Assembly: GCA_034359265.1 (NCBI GenBank)
Contig: CP136890.1
Location: forward strand, 54,677,501-54,741,500
Reading direction: 5' to 3'
Length of the DNA stretch: 64,000 nucleotides
From: Canna indica
Lineage: Eukaryota > Streptophyta > Magnoliopsida > Zingiberales > Cannaceae
The notes below the pieces were generated by a model. The model searched no databases. It was not told the origin of the DNA and was given only the letters and a program-made list of their open reading frames with translations. The position numbers were made by a program, and so were the translations under genes. Positions 44,868 through 56,089 of the stretch are shown in pieces (the stretch's first letter is position 1; the number at the start of each line of letters is the position of its first letter).

Positions 44868-46097
44868 TAGGGCTGTAAACGAGCCGAGACGAGCTGAGTA
44901 TTGGCTTGTTCGAACTCGGCTCGAACTCGATTCGAGTATTTTAACTTATGTTCGAACTCGGTTCGTTTAATTTTAAAATTGTTCGAGCTCGACTCGAACT
45001 CGATTCGTTAAAGATAAATGAACAGATAGACAAGTACTTAAACAAACAGTAAACGAACCACCAAACGAACAGTAAACGAGCATATAACCGAACAAATAAT
45101 CGAGTTGTAAGTGAATACATAAATGAACCACAAACAAACAAACAAACTTTAAATGAACAGATCCGACGAGCAGATGCGAGATGAGAGAATCCGTGTGGGT
45201 GGGGAGGTCATCAAGATGCTCCGGCGAGAGGAGTCACGTGGCTGAGAGCAGATCCGTCGAGAGTAGATCTGACGACGCACGAGCAGATCCACGAGCAGAT
45301 GCGAGATGAGAGGATTCGCGTGGGTGGGGAGGTCGTTGAGATGCTCCGGCGAGAGGAGTCGCGTGGCTGAGAGCAGATTCGGCGAGAGCAGATCCGACGA
45401 GAGTAGATCCGACAATGCACGAGCAGATCCGACGAGCACGCTGAGATGATTCGGCGAGCAGATGTGACATGAGAGGATCCGCATGGGTGGGGAGGTCGTC
45501 GAGATGCTCCGGCGAGAGGAGCGGCGTGGATGGGGAGGTCAGATGGCCGGGAATTAGGATGGGTGAGGAGGGAGTCGGGATCTCGTGTGGGTGTGTACTG
45601 TGAAGGCAGTCGGCAGCAGAGTGAGAGTGGGTGATGAAGGGACGAAGGGTGAGTGGGTGAGTGGGTGAGTCACGTGAAGAGGGTGAGTGGGTGAGTGGGT
45701 GAAGTGTGAGAGGTTTGACTTTTAATGTTTATTGGTTTAATAAATAGGTAATGAGTTTGGGTAATATTAAAATTTAATATTATATTAATTAATCAAGTAA
45801 TCTATTAATTAATAATTTATAATTTATAAAAGTTACAAATAGTTAAATAAGTATTTAAATAATTTGTTCGTGAACAATAAACGGGTATTTAAACAAGTAT
45901 GTTCACGAACAATAAATGAGCATGTTCGTGAACATAAACGAGTCGAGCTTGTTTGTGTTTGAACTCGGCTCGTTTATTAAAGGAGCTTACAAATTTGGTT
46001 CATACTTGTTTATTTAATAAATAATCTAACATAAACGAGCCCTAAACGAGTATGTTCACGAGTTATTAACGAGTGTATTGGTTCATTTACAGCCCTA
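44868..46097. mobile_element. Non-autonomous hAT-like element with internal minisatellite
   Basis: 1,230 bases with inverted ends TAGGGCTGTAAACGAGCC and (reverse complement of the right end) TAGGGCTGTAAATGAACC, flanked by the perfect 8-base duplication ATTGTAAG (44,860-44,867; 46,098-46,105). Eight-base duplications and short inverted ends are the hAT signature. Subterminal parts repeat CGAACTCGGCTCG words. No transposase frame. Confidence 0.85.
45150..45545. repeat. Minisatellite inside the hAT-like element
   Basis: About three copies of a GC-rich unit of roughly 125-165 bases containing GATGCTCCGGCGAGAGGAG and GTGGGTGGGGAGGTC. Shorter GAGCAGATCCGACGAG words repeat within the unit. A GTGAGTGG array (8-base period) follows at about 45,650-45,705. 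Confidence 0.8.
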
Positions 46098-46499
46098 ATT
46101 GTAAGATTGTTAGGTGTGCTAGGTTAAACACCTTAGGGTTTCCTTTGTAGAATTGTGTTTTGCCTAGGTGAATCGGTTTGAGGCATTCTCAAATGGTTGA
46201 GAAGCGATTCCTCGGTTGTATTAAAAGGGAAACACATAGTCTATAAAGGATTTGATTAGAAATCCTTGGTGTGGAGCCAAGGTAGTGGAGTAGGCGGTTG
46301 GCCGAACCACTATAATTACTTGTGTTTGCATTTCTTTATTTGATTGTTGTTACTTGCTATTATTACTCGTTAAGCATCGTAAACTAGTAGCACCTCGACT
46401 TGGTTGCATTTGGAATCGAATCAAAATGAAATCGAATTTAACGTAGTTTTAACCCAACACTATTCAACCCCCCCTTCTAGTGTCGGTATTTGAACAACA

Positions 46500-46740
46500 C
46501 CCCCAACTCATCAAAAAGAGTCTTGTACATGAAGACAAACTCTGAATCAATTCTGTGATATACTCGATCTGATGACGAGCACAAAAGGCATTCATAGTCC
46601 TCCTCAGCACCCTCACGAGCAACAAACACATCCAACCGAAAAGATAAGATGATGTTTAGGTTGATCATTACCGAACCAGTCAACTTTATCCTCCCTCGAC
46701 GACCCAAACTCTAACTTTACGACAACGCCTCTCCTCACCA
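46500..46740 (-). pseudogene. Plant transposon-type protein fragment, upstream half
   Basis: Minus strand reads IKLTGSVMINLNIILSFRLD, then VFVAREGAEEDYECLLC, SSDRVYHRIDSEF and FMYKTLFDELGV, after which the solo LTR intervenes; the continuation is at 44,061-43,986. Similar blocks occur in many plant predicted proteins labelled transposon or retrotransposon proteins. Farther upstream another phase is open (RRGVVVKLEFGSSREDKVDW), so there is a frameshift near 46,700. The upstream end is cut by a family D LTR at 46,872. Confidence 0.5.
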
Positions 46741-46871
46741 TCGGCTCAACAAGGATTGCAAAAACCCTAAAATGGGGTCAAGTCGATAAACCTACTAACC
46801 TAAGGCCGGACCTATACAAGTTGAACCAAGGCACCAGAAAACTCATCGAGGAAAAAAGAGGACGACGACAA

Positions 46872-48327
46872 TGGAAGGAATAGTGCCCTTGAGCCAATCA
46901 CATGTGGATGTGTTTAAGGACTATTCAAGGGTAATCAACTTAATGAGGTAACTTTTTTATGATATGCTGCATCTTTATTCATAAAGATTGTGATGAACTC
47001 CATGAACCCTAGCAAATTGTTCTAAGGCCATGATGAGATCATGTCAGTGAGACTTAGAATCTAGATGCTCATGTTCTAAATGTTCCTAGTCGTGGGATCA
47101 CCAATTAGGGGATCGACAATTTCGGATAGACTAGTGCACTTGGTACATGTCCTATACGATAAGGGGTAACTGATCTTAAAGTGACCTATGAGCCGTCATT
47201 AATGTACAAGTGTAGGTGCTTATTAGGGAATTAGATCAGTAAATGGACCTACACAAGGAACACAAAATGGAACCCTTACATGAGTGTCAATAGGATGTTC
47301 CTCAAGTGATAGTAGATGCAAGTAGTCCTTGGACCTGAGGTTGTCATGGTTACCTTGTCAGTGACAACCCATTGCTTTGGTTCTATCCCTACGTGACCCT
47401 CAGCGTCATGTGTCGGGTATTACTGGATATGGGGTAGCATTCATGGACGTAGGTGAGCAACCAACATGGAATCGTGTGGTTACTCCTAGTGAGAGAAGAT
47501 AATGTCCTATGTGTCCCTGCAAGTGTCGACGCGGGAATTTCTGGCCATAGTAGACATGAAACTCAGGAAGATGTTTCTGACGCTTCATTATTGAGATGAC
47601 ATCTTGGCGAGTGGAATATATATGAATCGGTATTAAGGTTTGACATTTCTTCCGCACCCTACCTGACTTTGGGACATTATGACTTAGGGTTTTAGTCGCA
47701 CGGTAACTAATCACCGAAGGGCGTTCGATCCCTGTAGATTGAAACTCACACTATCCGGGAAATCATCACATGCTGCTAGACGACAATCTTGACTTGTGAG
47801 TGGAGTCTCTCACGACGACACTAAAGGGGTTTAGTGGAGGCTCGTAAGATTCGAAGAGAAGTCATTTATCAGATCCGACTCTCCGTTATGCACAACTCAT
47901 TGCTAGCTTAGTGTGGGGCCCAATGGGTCACACACAATAGGCTAACCTCGTAACAGACTTTACGAGATAGAGTCCAAATGCGACACTATATGTCTATTAA
48001 GATTGACATGTTGCAACTCGATTACGAATCTCGTTTACGGACATAATAGGAAAGGTATTTCCTATAGGAACGAATGTGCGAGCAAGGAGTTTCTCGGTAA
48101 CCCTAATTTGTAGTGCATCCCTAAATTATAGGGTTTGTCACATAATATTATTTTATATGGTTGACAATATTTTATGTGGTTGATTAAATTTAACTATGAA
48201 TTAAATATTTAATTAACCACTTGACGGGGATTGTATTTAATTATGAATTAAATATAATTTGATTTTGAATCAAATATACATGGTGGGAAAATTAGTTTCT
48301 AACCATGTGCCTAACCAAATTAATTAC
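46872..48327 (+). repeat. Family D LTR fragment (5' part)
   Basis: Begins TGGAAGGAATAGTGCCC and follows the family D LTR (61,292 copy; reverse of 3,213-5,590) for about 1.45 kb, to CTAACCAAATTAATTAC. Cut there by a minus-strand family A LTR. Confidence 0.8.
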
Positions 48328-49555
48328 TATTGGCGAAATGGTCACACTAGATGGGGGGTGAATAGTGTGTTATCTAATCAATTAGCCTAAATTTGATTTT
48401 AAATGTTTCTTAGGCAACTTAGTCAACTTATACCTTTGAAGCAATATGATGAAGCAAGTGATATAGCAATTAAATACAAACACAATATGCAATACTAACA
48501 CTAGAATTTATAGTGGTTCGGCAACATAGCCTACTCCACTACCTAAGCACCGTGCTAAGGATTTCACACACAATCCACTATATTACGAGTAGCTTACAAT
48601 CGAGGACTTTACACTAGAAAAACCCTACACTCACTTCGAAGGCACTTACACAACCGGAAGTATCCACCTTCACACCGAGTGAGCTTTCCCACCTCATTTC
48701 CTAAGAACTACTCCTAATCTAGTTTACACGAGTGGCTTTACACCTTATATACCAAGGTAACCACTAACTCACAAGACCCCACACTAGGTCTATTACACAA
48801 TCAAATTATATCAATGTAAAACAAACCAAAATCAATTCTACCACAAGAAGAGAGTAAAAAGGACTTATCACAATGAGAACACCTCTTCTTCTTGAGCCCA
48901 GCAACCTTGAAGAGCCCTCCAATGAAGAACACTTTACGATGAGGGATCAAGAGTTAGGGATTAGAGATTTGATCAAGAAAGAGCTTAGGAAATGCTATAA
49001 ATGACTCTTTGAGGTATAGAAGCATCAACAACAACCTAGGGGAGAGTTTGGATTGGGTATTTATAACCCCCCAAACACCATGGCTTGTCAACGGGCATTT
49101 CTTTGCCCTTTGTCGACGTCTGATCACTGGCCCGATCGATCGTCGGTCGACCGACCAAGCGATCGCCCGAGCGATCGGAGCCTTTTGTAGATTTTGGGCT
49201 CGGTTCGATCGACCGCCCAAGTAACCGAACCTGGGAAATCAGCGTTTTGCTAATTTCTTATCGCGTTCTTTGTTTCCAGGATTTGGTTTTTGACATGCAT
49301 CAACTTGGAGAGCTTTCCATGTCTTTTACATGTTCTCTAGACTCTTCCAAAGCGTCTTCGGTTCACTCGTCGAACTTCTATAAGTCGCCAGGCCGATTTG
49401 TTGTATCGAGACAATGCCGCAAGCAACAATACTGACTTCAACCTTTATCAAGACCTGCGACTTTCATGCTTCAAGAACTTTGTTAAAACTTGGTTTGTTA
49501 TTATCAAAATAATCATAGAGAGAAGAGAACACAAGGGAGTATCCCTCGGCCAACA
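48328..49555 (-). repeat. Family A-related 3' LTR, minus strand
   Basis: 1,228 bases; minus strand TGTTGGCCGAGGG...CATTTCGCCAATA (last base pair TA instead of CA). TATA at 49,065-49,058 (minus), TCGA cluster 49,110-49,230 upstream. A C-rich plus strand (CCCCCCCC then TTTTT at 49,558-49,569) is the polypurine tract of the minus strand, so the internal region lies to the right. Confidence 0.8.
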
Positions 49556-50085
49556 TTCCCCCCCTTTTTGAAGATGACAAACCATCAACGATAAAAATGT
49601 ATATGTGATGCATTAAACATTTTTAGAGTGTGGATCATGAGTTCATAAATTTATATAAGAGAGCGATGTAAAATTATGAAGACACATTAAGTGTTCCCCC
49701 TATCAAATGCATATCTATAATTTTAACTCTCAACAAGTTAACTCCCAACATGATGATTGCATTTCATTCTTTCCCCCTTTTGACATTCATCAAAAAGGGC
49801 ATAACAACATAAAATTCATGGCCTCGTACAATGATTGCAATCCTCGGTAAACCACATCCATTAAGTGCAACATAATACAATGTTTTAACCACACAAGAAA
49901 AATCTAAAAACATAAATGATGTTCAATGTTTACAAAGCAACTTCATAGACATAAAACCAAATTGCCATGCATACAAGTCCATGCAAATCAAGTACATCAT
50001 AGTCTAGGTATACAATACAACATCCTTACAAGTCTATAGAGGAGAAGTCATCAAGGAAACAACAATAAGATTCATCACTCCTCAG
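49556..50085 (-). other. Interior next to the 3' LTR of an A-related element
   Basis: AT-rich, non-coding. Shares the CCCCCTTTTGACAT...CATCAAAAAGGGC block with 34,045-34,090 of element A2, linking the two elements. Confidence 0.6.
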
Positions 50086-50089
50086 GTGG

Positions 50090-51113
50090 TGGAGGTGGCA
50101 GATGTGACTAATAGTACTGCCACATCTCATCTACCCGCCCGTACATCTCATCAACGCGGTGCCCATAATGGTCTATACGTCGACCATACTCATCCATACG
50201 AGCAGTCGCATGACTATTCCATTCTAGCTGATCGATGTAGAATTAGGCGAACCGATCCTCCAATACGTCCAATCTCTCACTCGGAGAAGGGACCGATGAG
50301 CTCCCTCCTGCATCAGCCTCATACATAGCTCATCACCATCATCATCACTGTGATCTAAAGGTCCTCCCCGTGCGCGCTTGCCGCGCTGATTGTCAAGGAT
50401 TTTCATATGGGTAAGAGTTAGGGTATCTATCGCTTTAGGAATGGACTCTACTTCAAATCTAGATCTATTTACCCCAGCAGAGTAAATAAAGTGGGAGATC
50501 ACTGTGGCATAGGGCAAGATACATTTATGGTTCTGTGGGTCATGGCATAGAAAAGGACTCTAGCACTTGTGGTGGTAACCTCATCATAGTGTCCTGCTCT
50601 AGGCAGAATGTTATATGCGATGATGAGGTGCATGATCTGAGAAGTAGTGGATAGTCCATGGTAACCCTCTGGACAGATGGCAGAAACTACCTCATGATAT
50701 GGAAAGTCCTCATGAAAGGCTTGAGTGGTCATGTCATACACTGAGGTCCCTAGCAGAGGAAAGCCAAAAGCCTCCCTAAGGGCTGAGTTAGTAATAACGG
50801 TGGGCTTTCCTAAAATTTCAGACCTAGGTACAAGTGAGTTACCAAGTCAAGAGTTCTCTATAACTAGGTTTGAGAAAAATGCCTTAACTAAAATGGGGCA
50901 TACTGGGATATGTTTCCCAATGTACTCCACCCAACCTAAGGCAACAAGTTGGCTCCTTATATCATATCTCTCTAGGTCTCCTAAGTTAACTGGTCGAGTT
51001 TGCAAGATAGTCCTATTTGCAAACCGGGGGGCTTGGGTTTTACCTACTATAGTTAGGAGGTTATCTGGAAGACTTGGTAGCTTTGTTTTAGGTGCCATCT
51101 GCAAGACAATCAA
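50090..51113 (-). pseudogene. Putative plant transposon protein in an A-related element
   Basis: Minus strand from ATG 51,113 (or 51,098, MAPKTKLPSLPDNLL): blocks LGWVEYIGKHIPVCPILVKA, FFSNLVIENS then TGA (about 50,842), TVITNSALREAFGFPLLGTS, VYDMTTQAFHEDFPYHE, TTSQIMHLIIAYNILPRAGH, VLFYAMTHRTINVS, then a frameshift near 50,510 and YATVISHFIYSAGV to a basic, acidic tail. The layout (FY/FFANL, then a GKP/G-TVT strand, then LGVP-like, then ILPRAGH and INVP-like) resembles the 'putative plant transposon protein' family (Pfam PF20167 by my recollection). It lies about 500 bases inside the 3' LTR, where some Sireviruses have an extra, envelope-position ORF. Confidence 0.55.
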
Positions 51114-51141
51114 GGCAATGCATAGATGGTTATTCTTCTAA

Positions 51142-51880
51142 TAAGTAATGCGTGCAACTAAACTCTAGTGTGGGAATGCATTTTTGAAATCAACATGAAT
51201 GCATCTCTTTACCTTGAGAAAAATCAAAGACAAGGAACAACATGGTTATAAAAAATCTTTTCATATTTTTCTTCTCAACAAGTATGCATGATAATTTCAA
51301 ATTTTCTTTTAAAAAGATCAAGAGAAGAATCTGAATTCCTTCATCAAGTTTTTCTCCCATCTTTTATCTTTCTAGTATTTTTCTTTCCATTTCAACACAA
51401 AATTATGCATGATACGAACTCCTCCTTTTTTGAAAAATAAAAGATTAAGTCTTTTGTAGAAACATTAAAACAACATTTAATCCAACTTCTACGATAAAAT
51501 ATCAGCATGCAACAAAAAGAAAAAAAAATATCAACTCAAATACTTTTGCTTTAACATTTTCTTCCCAAAAAAAAATTATAAGTAAATAAAACATTTTAAC
51601 CATCAAACAAAAAAATAATCCCATAAATGCATGATTTTATGAAGAACTCTTAAACTAAAACCATAAAACATAATTTTTTCTTCTTTAGCACTTGTCATGA
51701 AACCAAAATACCAAAAACCACCATGAATGAAGAAGAAATCATGAAAACCATGCTTTTTATGAGTAGATCTAGTCATGAAGATGAAAAGAAATGAAAGATC
51801 TACACTAATATGATGAATTAACTCAAAGAAGAAGGCTAGGGCTTGTTAACAATCTCATCTCTCATCCGACTCTACGGAAA
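51142..51880. other. AT-rich interior, no gene recognised
   Basis: Low-GC sequence upstream (minus direction) of the transposon protein, probably interior of the same element. No knuckle or pol motif seen. Confidence 0.45.
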
Positions 51881-51937
51881 ACGCTTTCTAAGTTCTGAAT
51901 CCCAAATTAGTTACTTTTCTCAATTTCACTGATCTAG

Positions 51938-52150
51938 GAAAGCCATCTAGGCTCAGTGTCCAACTACCTCTCCCCCTCGGGTACACTGGTCAAGGAAGGC
52001 CCTCTAGACTCAGTGTCCAACTGCCTCTCCCCCTCGGGTACACTGGTCTAGGAAGGCCCTCTAGAGCCAGTACCCACTATTTTTATGCTCGGGTTCACTG
52101 GTCTAGGAAGGCCTTCTAGAACCAGTACCCAACTTGGTCAGGAAGGCCCT
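51938..52150. repeat. Tandem repeat, about 58-bp unit
   Basis: Three to four decaying copies of a unit containing CACTGGTCTAGGAAGGCCCT and CAGTGTCCAACTGCCTC. Confidence 0.8.
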
Positions 52151-52599
52151 CTGACCCATGATCACTCGTACGCAATGCGTACCACTCGGCCCACCGGCCC
52201 AATGTATCTCGTGCGCGGAGCGCACCTCTGGACCTATGAAGGCCCATAAACACCTCGAGTGTTGTGCACACCACTCGGCCCAATGCAGCTCGGACCACTA
52301 CCCGGGAGTCACATCCCCATGTCAACCCACCCAAGGTTCACCTATCCCTGGTATCAACTAAAACCCCAGTTATTTATGACAACTAGGACCGTCACACTGA
52401 GCCCGCATCCCGGCTCGATTAAAATGCACTAGGAAAATTTCAGCTTACTGAATTTCTCCGATTCTTACCCCCACATTACTGTTCAAGTCACATACATCCG
52501 TTCTATGTTCCCAAAGTGTACCTTACATGCAAATCGATAGGTTACATCGATACCTTCCATCTTAAATTGATTACCCAAACTACTAAATCAAATCAGCAC

Positions 52600-52930
52600 A
52601 GATTTGACTAAATTTCAGCATCTACATAGAAAATTCCAGCATAGAATTTTCAGCATCATGCACTAGGTAATTTCAGCAATCAACTATATGAAATTTCAGC
52701 TTCAAAACATATGGTATTTCAGCAATCAAACACAAGAAATTTCAGCAATATACTATGAGATTCACAGCATCAAGACTACACAATTTCAGCAAGAAAACTA
52801 TGAACTTTCATCATTAAACTTAGGGAATTTCTGCATTATATGTATAAAAGTAATTCCCTGCTTTTATACACCAATTTCAACATGAATTTCAGCATAGACA
52901 ACCTATAAATTTCAGCAAAATAAATCATAG
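52600..52930. repeat. Interspersed AATTTCAGCA array
   Basis: The word AATTTCAGCA or a one-base variant recurs about a dozen times at irregular spacing. The related LTR has a regular array of a similar TTTCAGCATG word at 55,793-55,997. Confidence 0.7.
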
Positions 52931-53757
52931 AAATTCAATGCTAAAAATCAGTAGCATAGCATTCCTTTCAATGTATAACATCAATACATATGCATTCTTA
53001 TCTAGCAATTCATCTATCATGCAATTCATATATAACCAATTACCCAAAAACACCTCCCCTCTCATGGCCGACCAGCCCTAGGGCATGCCTAGGGCTGCCG
53101 CACACCACAAGAGGAACTCATTTGTTCCCCTCTTTAACCAATCTACGACATGGTTTAATCCAACATCAATCCTCTACAAGCTTTCAACAATTCGTCAAAA
53201 GTTTCCTATGCCATGGGCAGCACAAGGAGGAAGGAAAGGGGGAAGAGAAAAGGGAAATCTACTCACCAGAAAGAAATCGGAAAGGACAATGAGTAGGGAA
53301 TGCCTATCGGTGCTCGACGCCGACGATTCGCGAGTTTCCGGCCGGATCGGACACCCCGCTCAAACTCCTGATCGCTGCCCCTTCTCTCCCAAGCACCTCG
53401 GATTGCGTGTGGCTACAGTGCCGTACGCCCCCAGGTGACAGGTATTTTATATTTTATTTTTTACTTGGGCTGAAATTACTAATCTGCCCCTAACTTAAGT
53501 GGTTCACTAAATCTCCTCTGTCTCACCCAATTTAAGTCCGAATTCGGATCCGATTGAACCGTTGGATTCCTCTCGAAGTCCTCTTTAACAACATGATGAA
53601 TAAAATATTTTACCATTTACATTTTGATTAAAAAAATTTCTAGAGTATCCGGGGCTCACCTCAAGCTAAGCGTCAATACTCAAGCCCGCGCGCACCATCT
53701 CGCGTCACTTGCAACCTGCTGAAATAAGTATACACAAATAATTTAGCGGGTATTACA

Positions 53758-53960
53758 GGACTAAAACCAAAAATTTTAAATTATGGGGACTAAAACCAAA
53801 ATCAGATGAAACTATGAAGAGTAAAACTATAATTTTCCCTTAATAATTAAACTATGTCTACTTCGTGTAGAGTGTGTTCGTACACTAGACAAGGGGTGAA
53901 TAGCATATGTAGCTAAACATTAAACTAAATAGCTATCAATTGTGTAGGAGAGTGACAATC
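53758..53960. other. Short mixed fragment
   Basis: Starts with a duplicated phrase GGGGACTAAAACCAAAAT, then a piece ending GGGGTGAATAGCATATG that resembles the reversed end of a family A LTR. No gene. Confidence 0.4.
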
Positions 53961-54527
53961 TGTTGGCCTAAAGTTTTCAACCTAGGTCTTAATATCGGTT
54001 TTGATATTAACAAACATGGAACTAATAGTTTGGCAATTTTGACAATTTTACCAAAATTTTTATTTTTCTTCAATCTTCTTTATCCATCCATAAAAAAATT
54101 GTCATAACTTGCAAGCATCATTCATTAGTAGCACAATAAAAAAATCACTACTAGCAAGTTATTCAAACTAAATGGCAAAGATAAATTCAAGTATCATTTT
54201 CAAAATTGATCATTACTAAATAGTTTAAAATTCGTTTCAAAGTGATATAACACGATACCAAAACAAATTTAAAGAGATCTCGAGACACAAAATCTTTTGA
54301 AAATAAGTTATCCACACCCTTCTTATTGGTTGCCTAGACCCTTTATAGATCATATAGGTCTCCGAAGAGACCGAAAAATAAAAAATCTTTCTAAAGTTGT
54401 ATCATCAGCGGGGGACTTTAACTAAAATTAAGCATGTGTCAAAAACTCCAACTTTAATGAAACAAATAAGTGTACAAGATGATACCAAAGCGCTATAGAT
54501 GTCAATATCATTACTATAGGCATCTAG
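53961..54527. repeat. Family A debris: LTR start and reversed interior
   Basis: 53,961-54,025 is the first 65 bases of a family A LTR (TGTTGGCCTAAAG). It changes into sequence matching the interior of element A2 near 36,860-37,160 (GGTCTCCGAAGAGACCGA at about 54,357), that is, minus-strand interior. Confidence 0.65.
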
Positions 54528-54737
54528 TATTGGCCTAAGGTTCTCAACCTTGGTCTTAATCTCAGCTTTGATGATAACAAATTCAGAACTAATGTTTGAA
54601 CGAGAATTAATTTTAGGTTCCAAGTCAGTGTGCACAAGACGTCCTCGATCGGGAAAATGAGGAAATCAGCAAAAATCGGAAGGGCGCTCATCGACTATCA
54701 GGATTCGTCAGGAAGATAGAGTTTTGGTTTAGGATAT
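54528..54737 (+). repeat. Family A LTR remnant, left piece (right piece 60,372-60,620)
   Basis: TATTGGCCTAAGG... (first base pair altered) follows the family A LTR to TTTAGGATAT, then is interrupted by the family C-related LTR. It resumes at 60,372 with GGTGTCAACATTATATG and continues to about 60,620, including TCGATCGA words at 60,483-60,570. Confidence 0.7.
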
Positions 54738-55212
54738 TGTCACGACCCAAAATCCAGGGTCACATGACCAGTCAGAGTACGCGTCCGTACTCCAAAGCCT
54801 ACCAACTCGTGCAAACTAAATGCGGAATAAATGCGGAATGTATGTTTCAATTGAAAGTAAAAACATCAAATATGATTACAACCCCTGTCTCTAATCAAGA
54901 CATGCTCATATGTATACATAGCACCTACGACTTGACTCGTCACGAGATCCACTGCCTAATTCTACAACTCCAACCATGTTACATGGGTACCACCGTACCA
55001 CTAATAGTCAAGATTTGCAAAACAACAACAAAATAAAGTGGTGAGTACCAAGGAACTTAGTGAGTGACTCCGCTCGAGCCCTTAGCTGGCTACCCCGAGA
55101 ATAAATATAATCAGTAATAAATTATAAATATGGGAGTCCGAAATGTAATAGTATGCAAAGTAAAATATTCATCCACGAAACTCATGCTCATACGCTCCAT
55201 AGTCATTCGTCC

Positions 55213-55390
55213 CATATCGGCCCAAACATCAAGTATCGTATCAACTCGGCCAATAATGGCCCAAACATCAATTATCATATCCACTCGACCCATAATGGCC
55301 CAAACATCAAGTACCATGTCGACTCGGCCCATAATGGCCCAAACATCAATTACCATATCCACTCGGCCCATAATGGCCCAAACATCAAGC
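55213..55390. repeat. Tandem repeat, 39-bp unit
   Basis: About 4.5 copies of a unit carrying ATGGCCCAAACATCAA and CCACTCGGCCCATA. Because 39 is a multiple of three, all frames read as 13-residue repeats; these are not proteins. Confidence 0.85.
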
Positions 55391-55792
55391 ACACAAGTCG
55401 ATCGCTAGAATCTCTACCTAGCAAGCTTCCCACCCGGGCTCGCCGAACTAGGATGGCCTACTAGTTCCGATGCCCTCTCCGATTGGGAATAGCCCTCCAA
55501 CCAATATCACTCGGCTCCATCGTTAGCGTGGCTCACTAATGGCAACTCTCGACCCGTATCCAAACTCGCCAAGTTGGTACGTTTCTCGGCCCGGCCATTG
55601 TCCATCCACAATCACATACACAAGCAATGTTTCTACATTGTATATACAAGTACATAAATATCCCTCGAGTGATTTTAATAATTTAGCCGACAACCCAGGT
55701 ATGCGTCCACGTGCCCCAACCCGACCCTCTCTAGGGCCCAACTCCTCGGCTTTACATTTTATCACCCAAAAATACATTTCAGCTTGTATCAA

Positions 55793-55997
55793 GTAAATTC
55801 AGCATGTATAAATAAATTTTCAGCATGTATAAATAAATTTTCAGCATGTATAAATAAATTTTCAGCATGTACAAATATATTTCCAACATGTCTAAATGTA
55901 TTTCCAGCATGTATAAATATATTTCCAATATGTCTAAATGTATTTCCAGCATATATAAATATATTTCCAGCATGTATAAATAAATTTCAGCATGTCG
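55793..55997. repeat. Tandem repeat, 21-bp unit
   Basis: About ten copies of TTTTCAGCATGTATAAATAAA with variants (ACATGTCTAAATGTATTTCC). A 7-residue-repeat open frame arises from the 21-base period and is not coding. Confidence 0.85.
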
Positions 55998-56089
55998 TCT
56001 TGGTTGAGGCATTTTATCGAACTCCTCGTGTCCCATTCAATTCCTACCACTCTATACATCCCATGGCAGCCCTGCCCAAAGGAAGAGTT

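Larger units (their letters stand above)
44062..46499 (+). repeat. Family A-related solo LTR containing a hAT-like element
   Basis: TGTTGGCCCAAAGG...TTTGAACAACA, flanked by CCCCC on both sides (44,057-44,061; 46,500-46,504). About 1.2 kb without the insert. TATAAATA at 44,586-44,593 with the TCGA palindrome cluster at 44,385-44,530 upstream. Removing it rejoins the reading of the interrupted protein fragment. Confidence 0.85.
51900..53757 (-). repeat. Family C-related LTR, minus strand, truncated on the left
   Basis: Minus strand begins TGTAATACCCGC at 53,757. The order of blocks follows the related LTR at 54,738-60,371: GC-rich segment with CCGGCCGGATCGG (about 53,310-53,440), AATTTCAGCA-rich segment (52,590-52,960), then the CTAGGAAGGCC segment. 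The inner end with TGACA was not found, so the left boundary is approximate. Confidence 0.6.

Noticed and set aside
45149..45484. Overlapping frames of 70-110 codons over the minisatellite
   Set aside because: Repeats without stops in several frames at once; not conserved protein sequence.
50725..51141. 138-codon plus-strand frame
   Set aside because: Antisense shadow of the minus-strand transposon protein, whose translation carries the conserved blocks.
55111..55408. Open frames with 13-residue repeats on both strands
   Set aside because: Produced by a 39-bp tandem DNA repeat inside an LTR.
55779..56036. Tyr/Leu-rich 7-residue-repeat frame resembling a membrane or toxin-like peptide
   Set aside because: Produced by a 21-bp tandem repeat; no start context or homologue.
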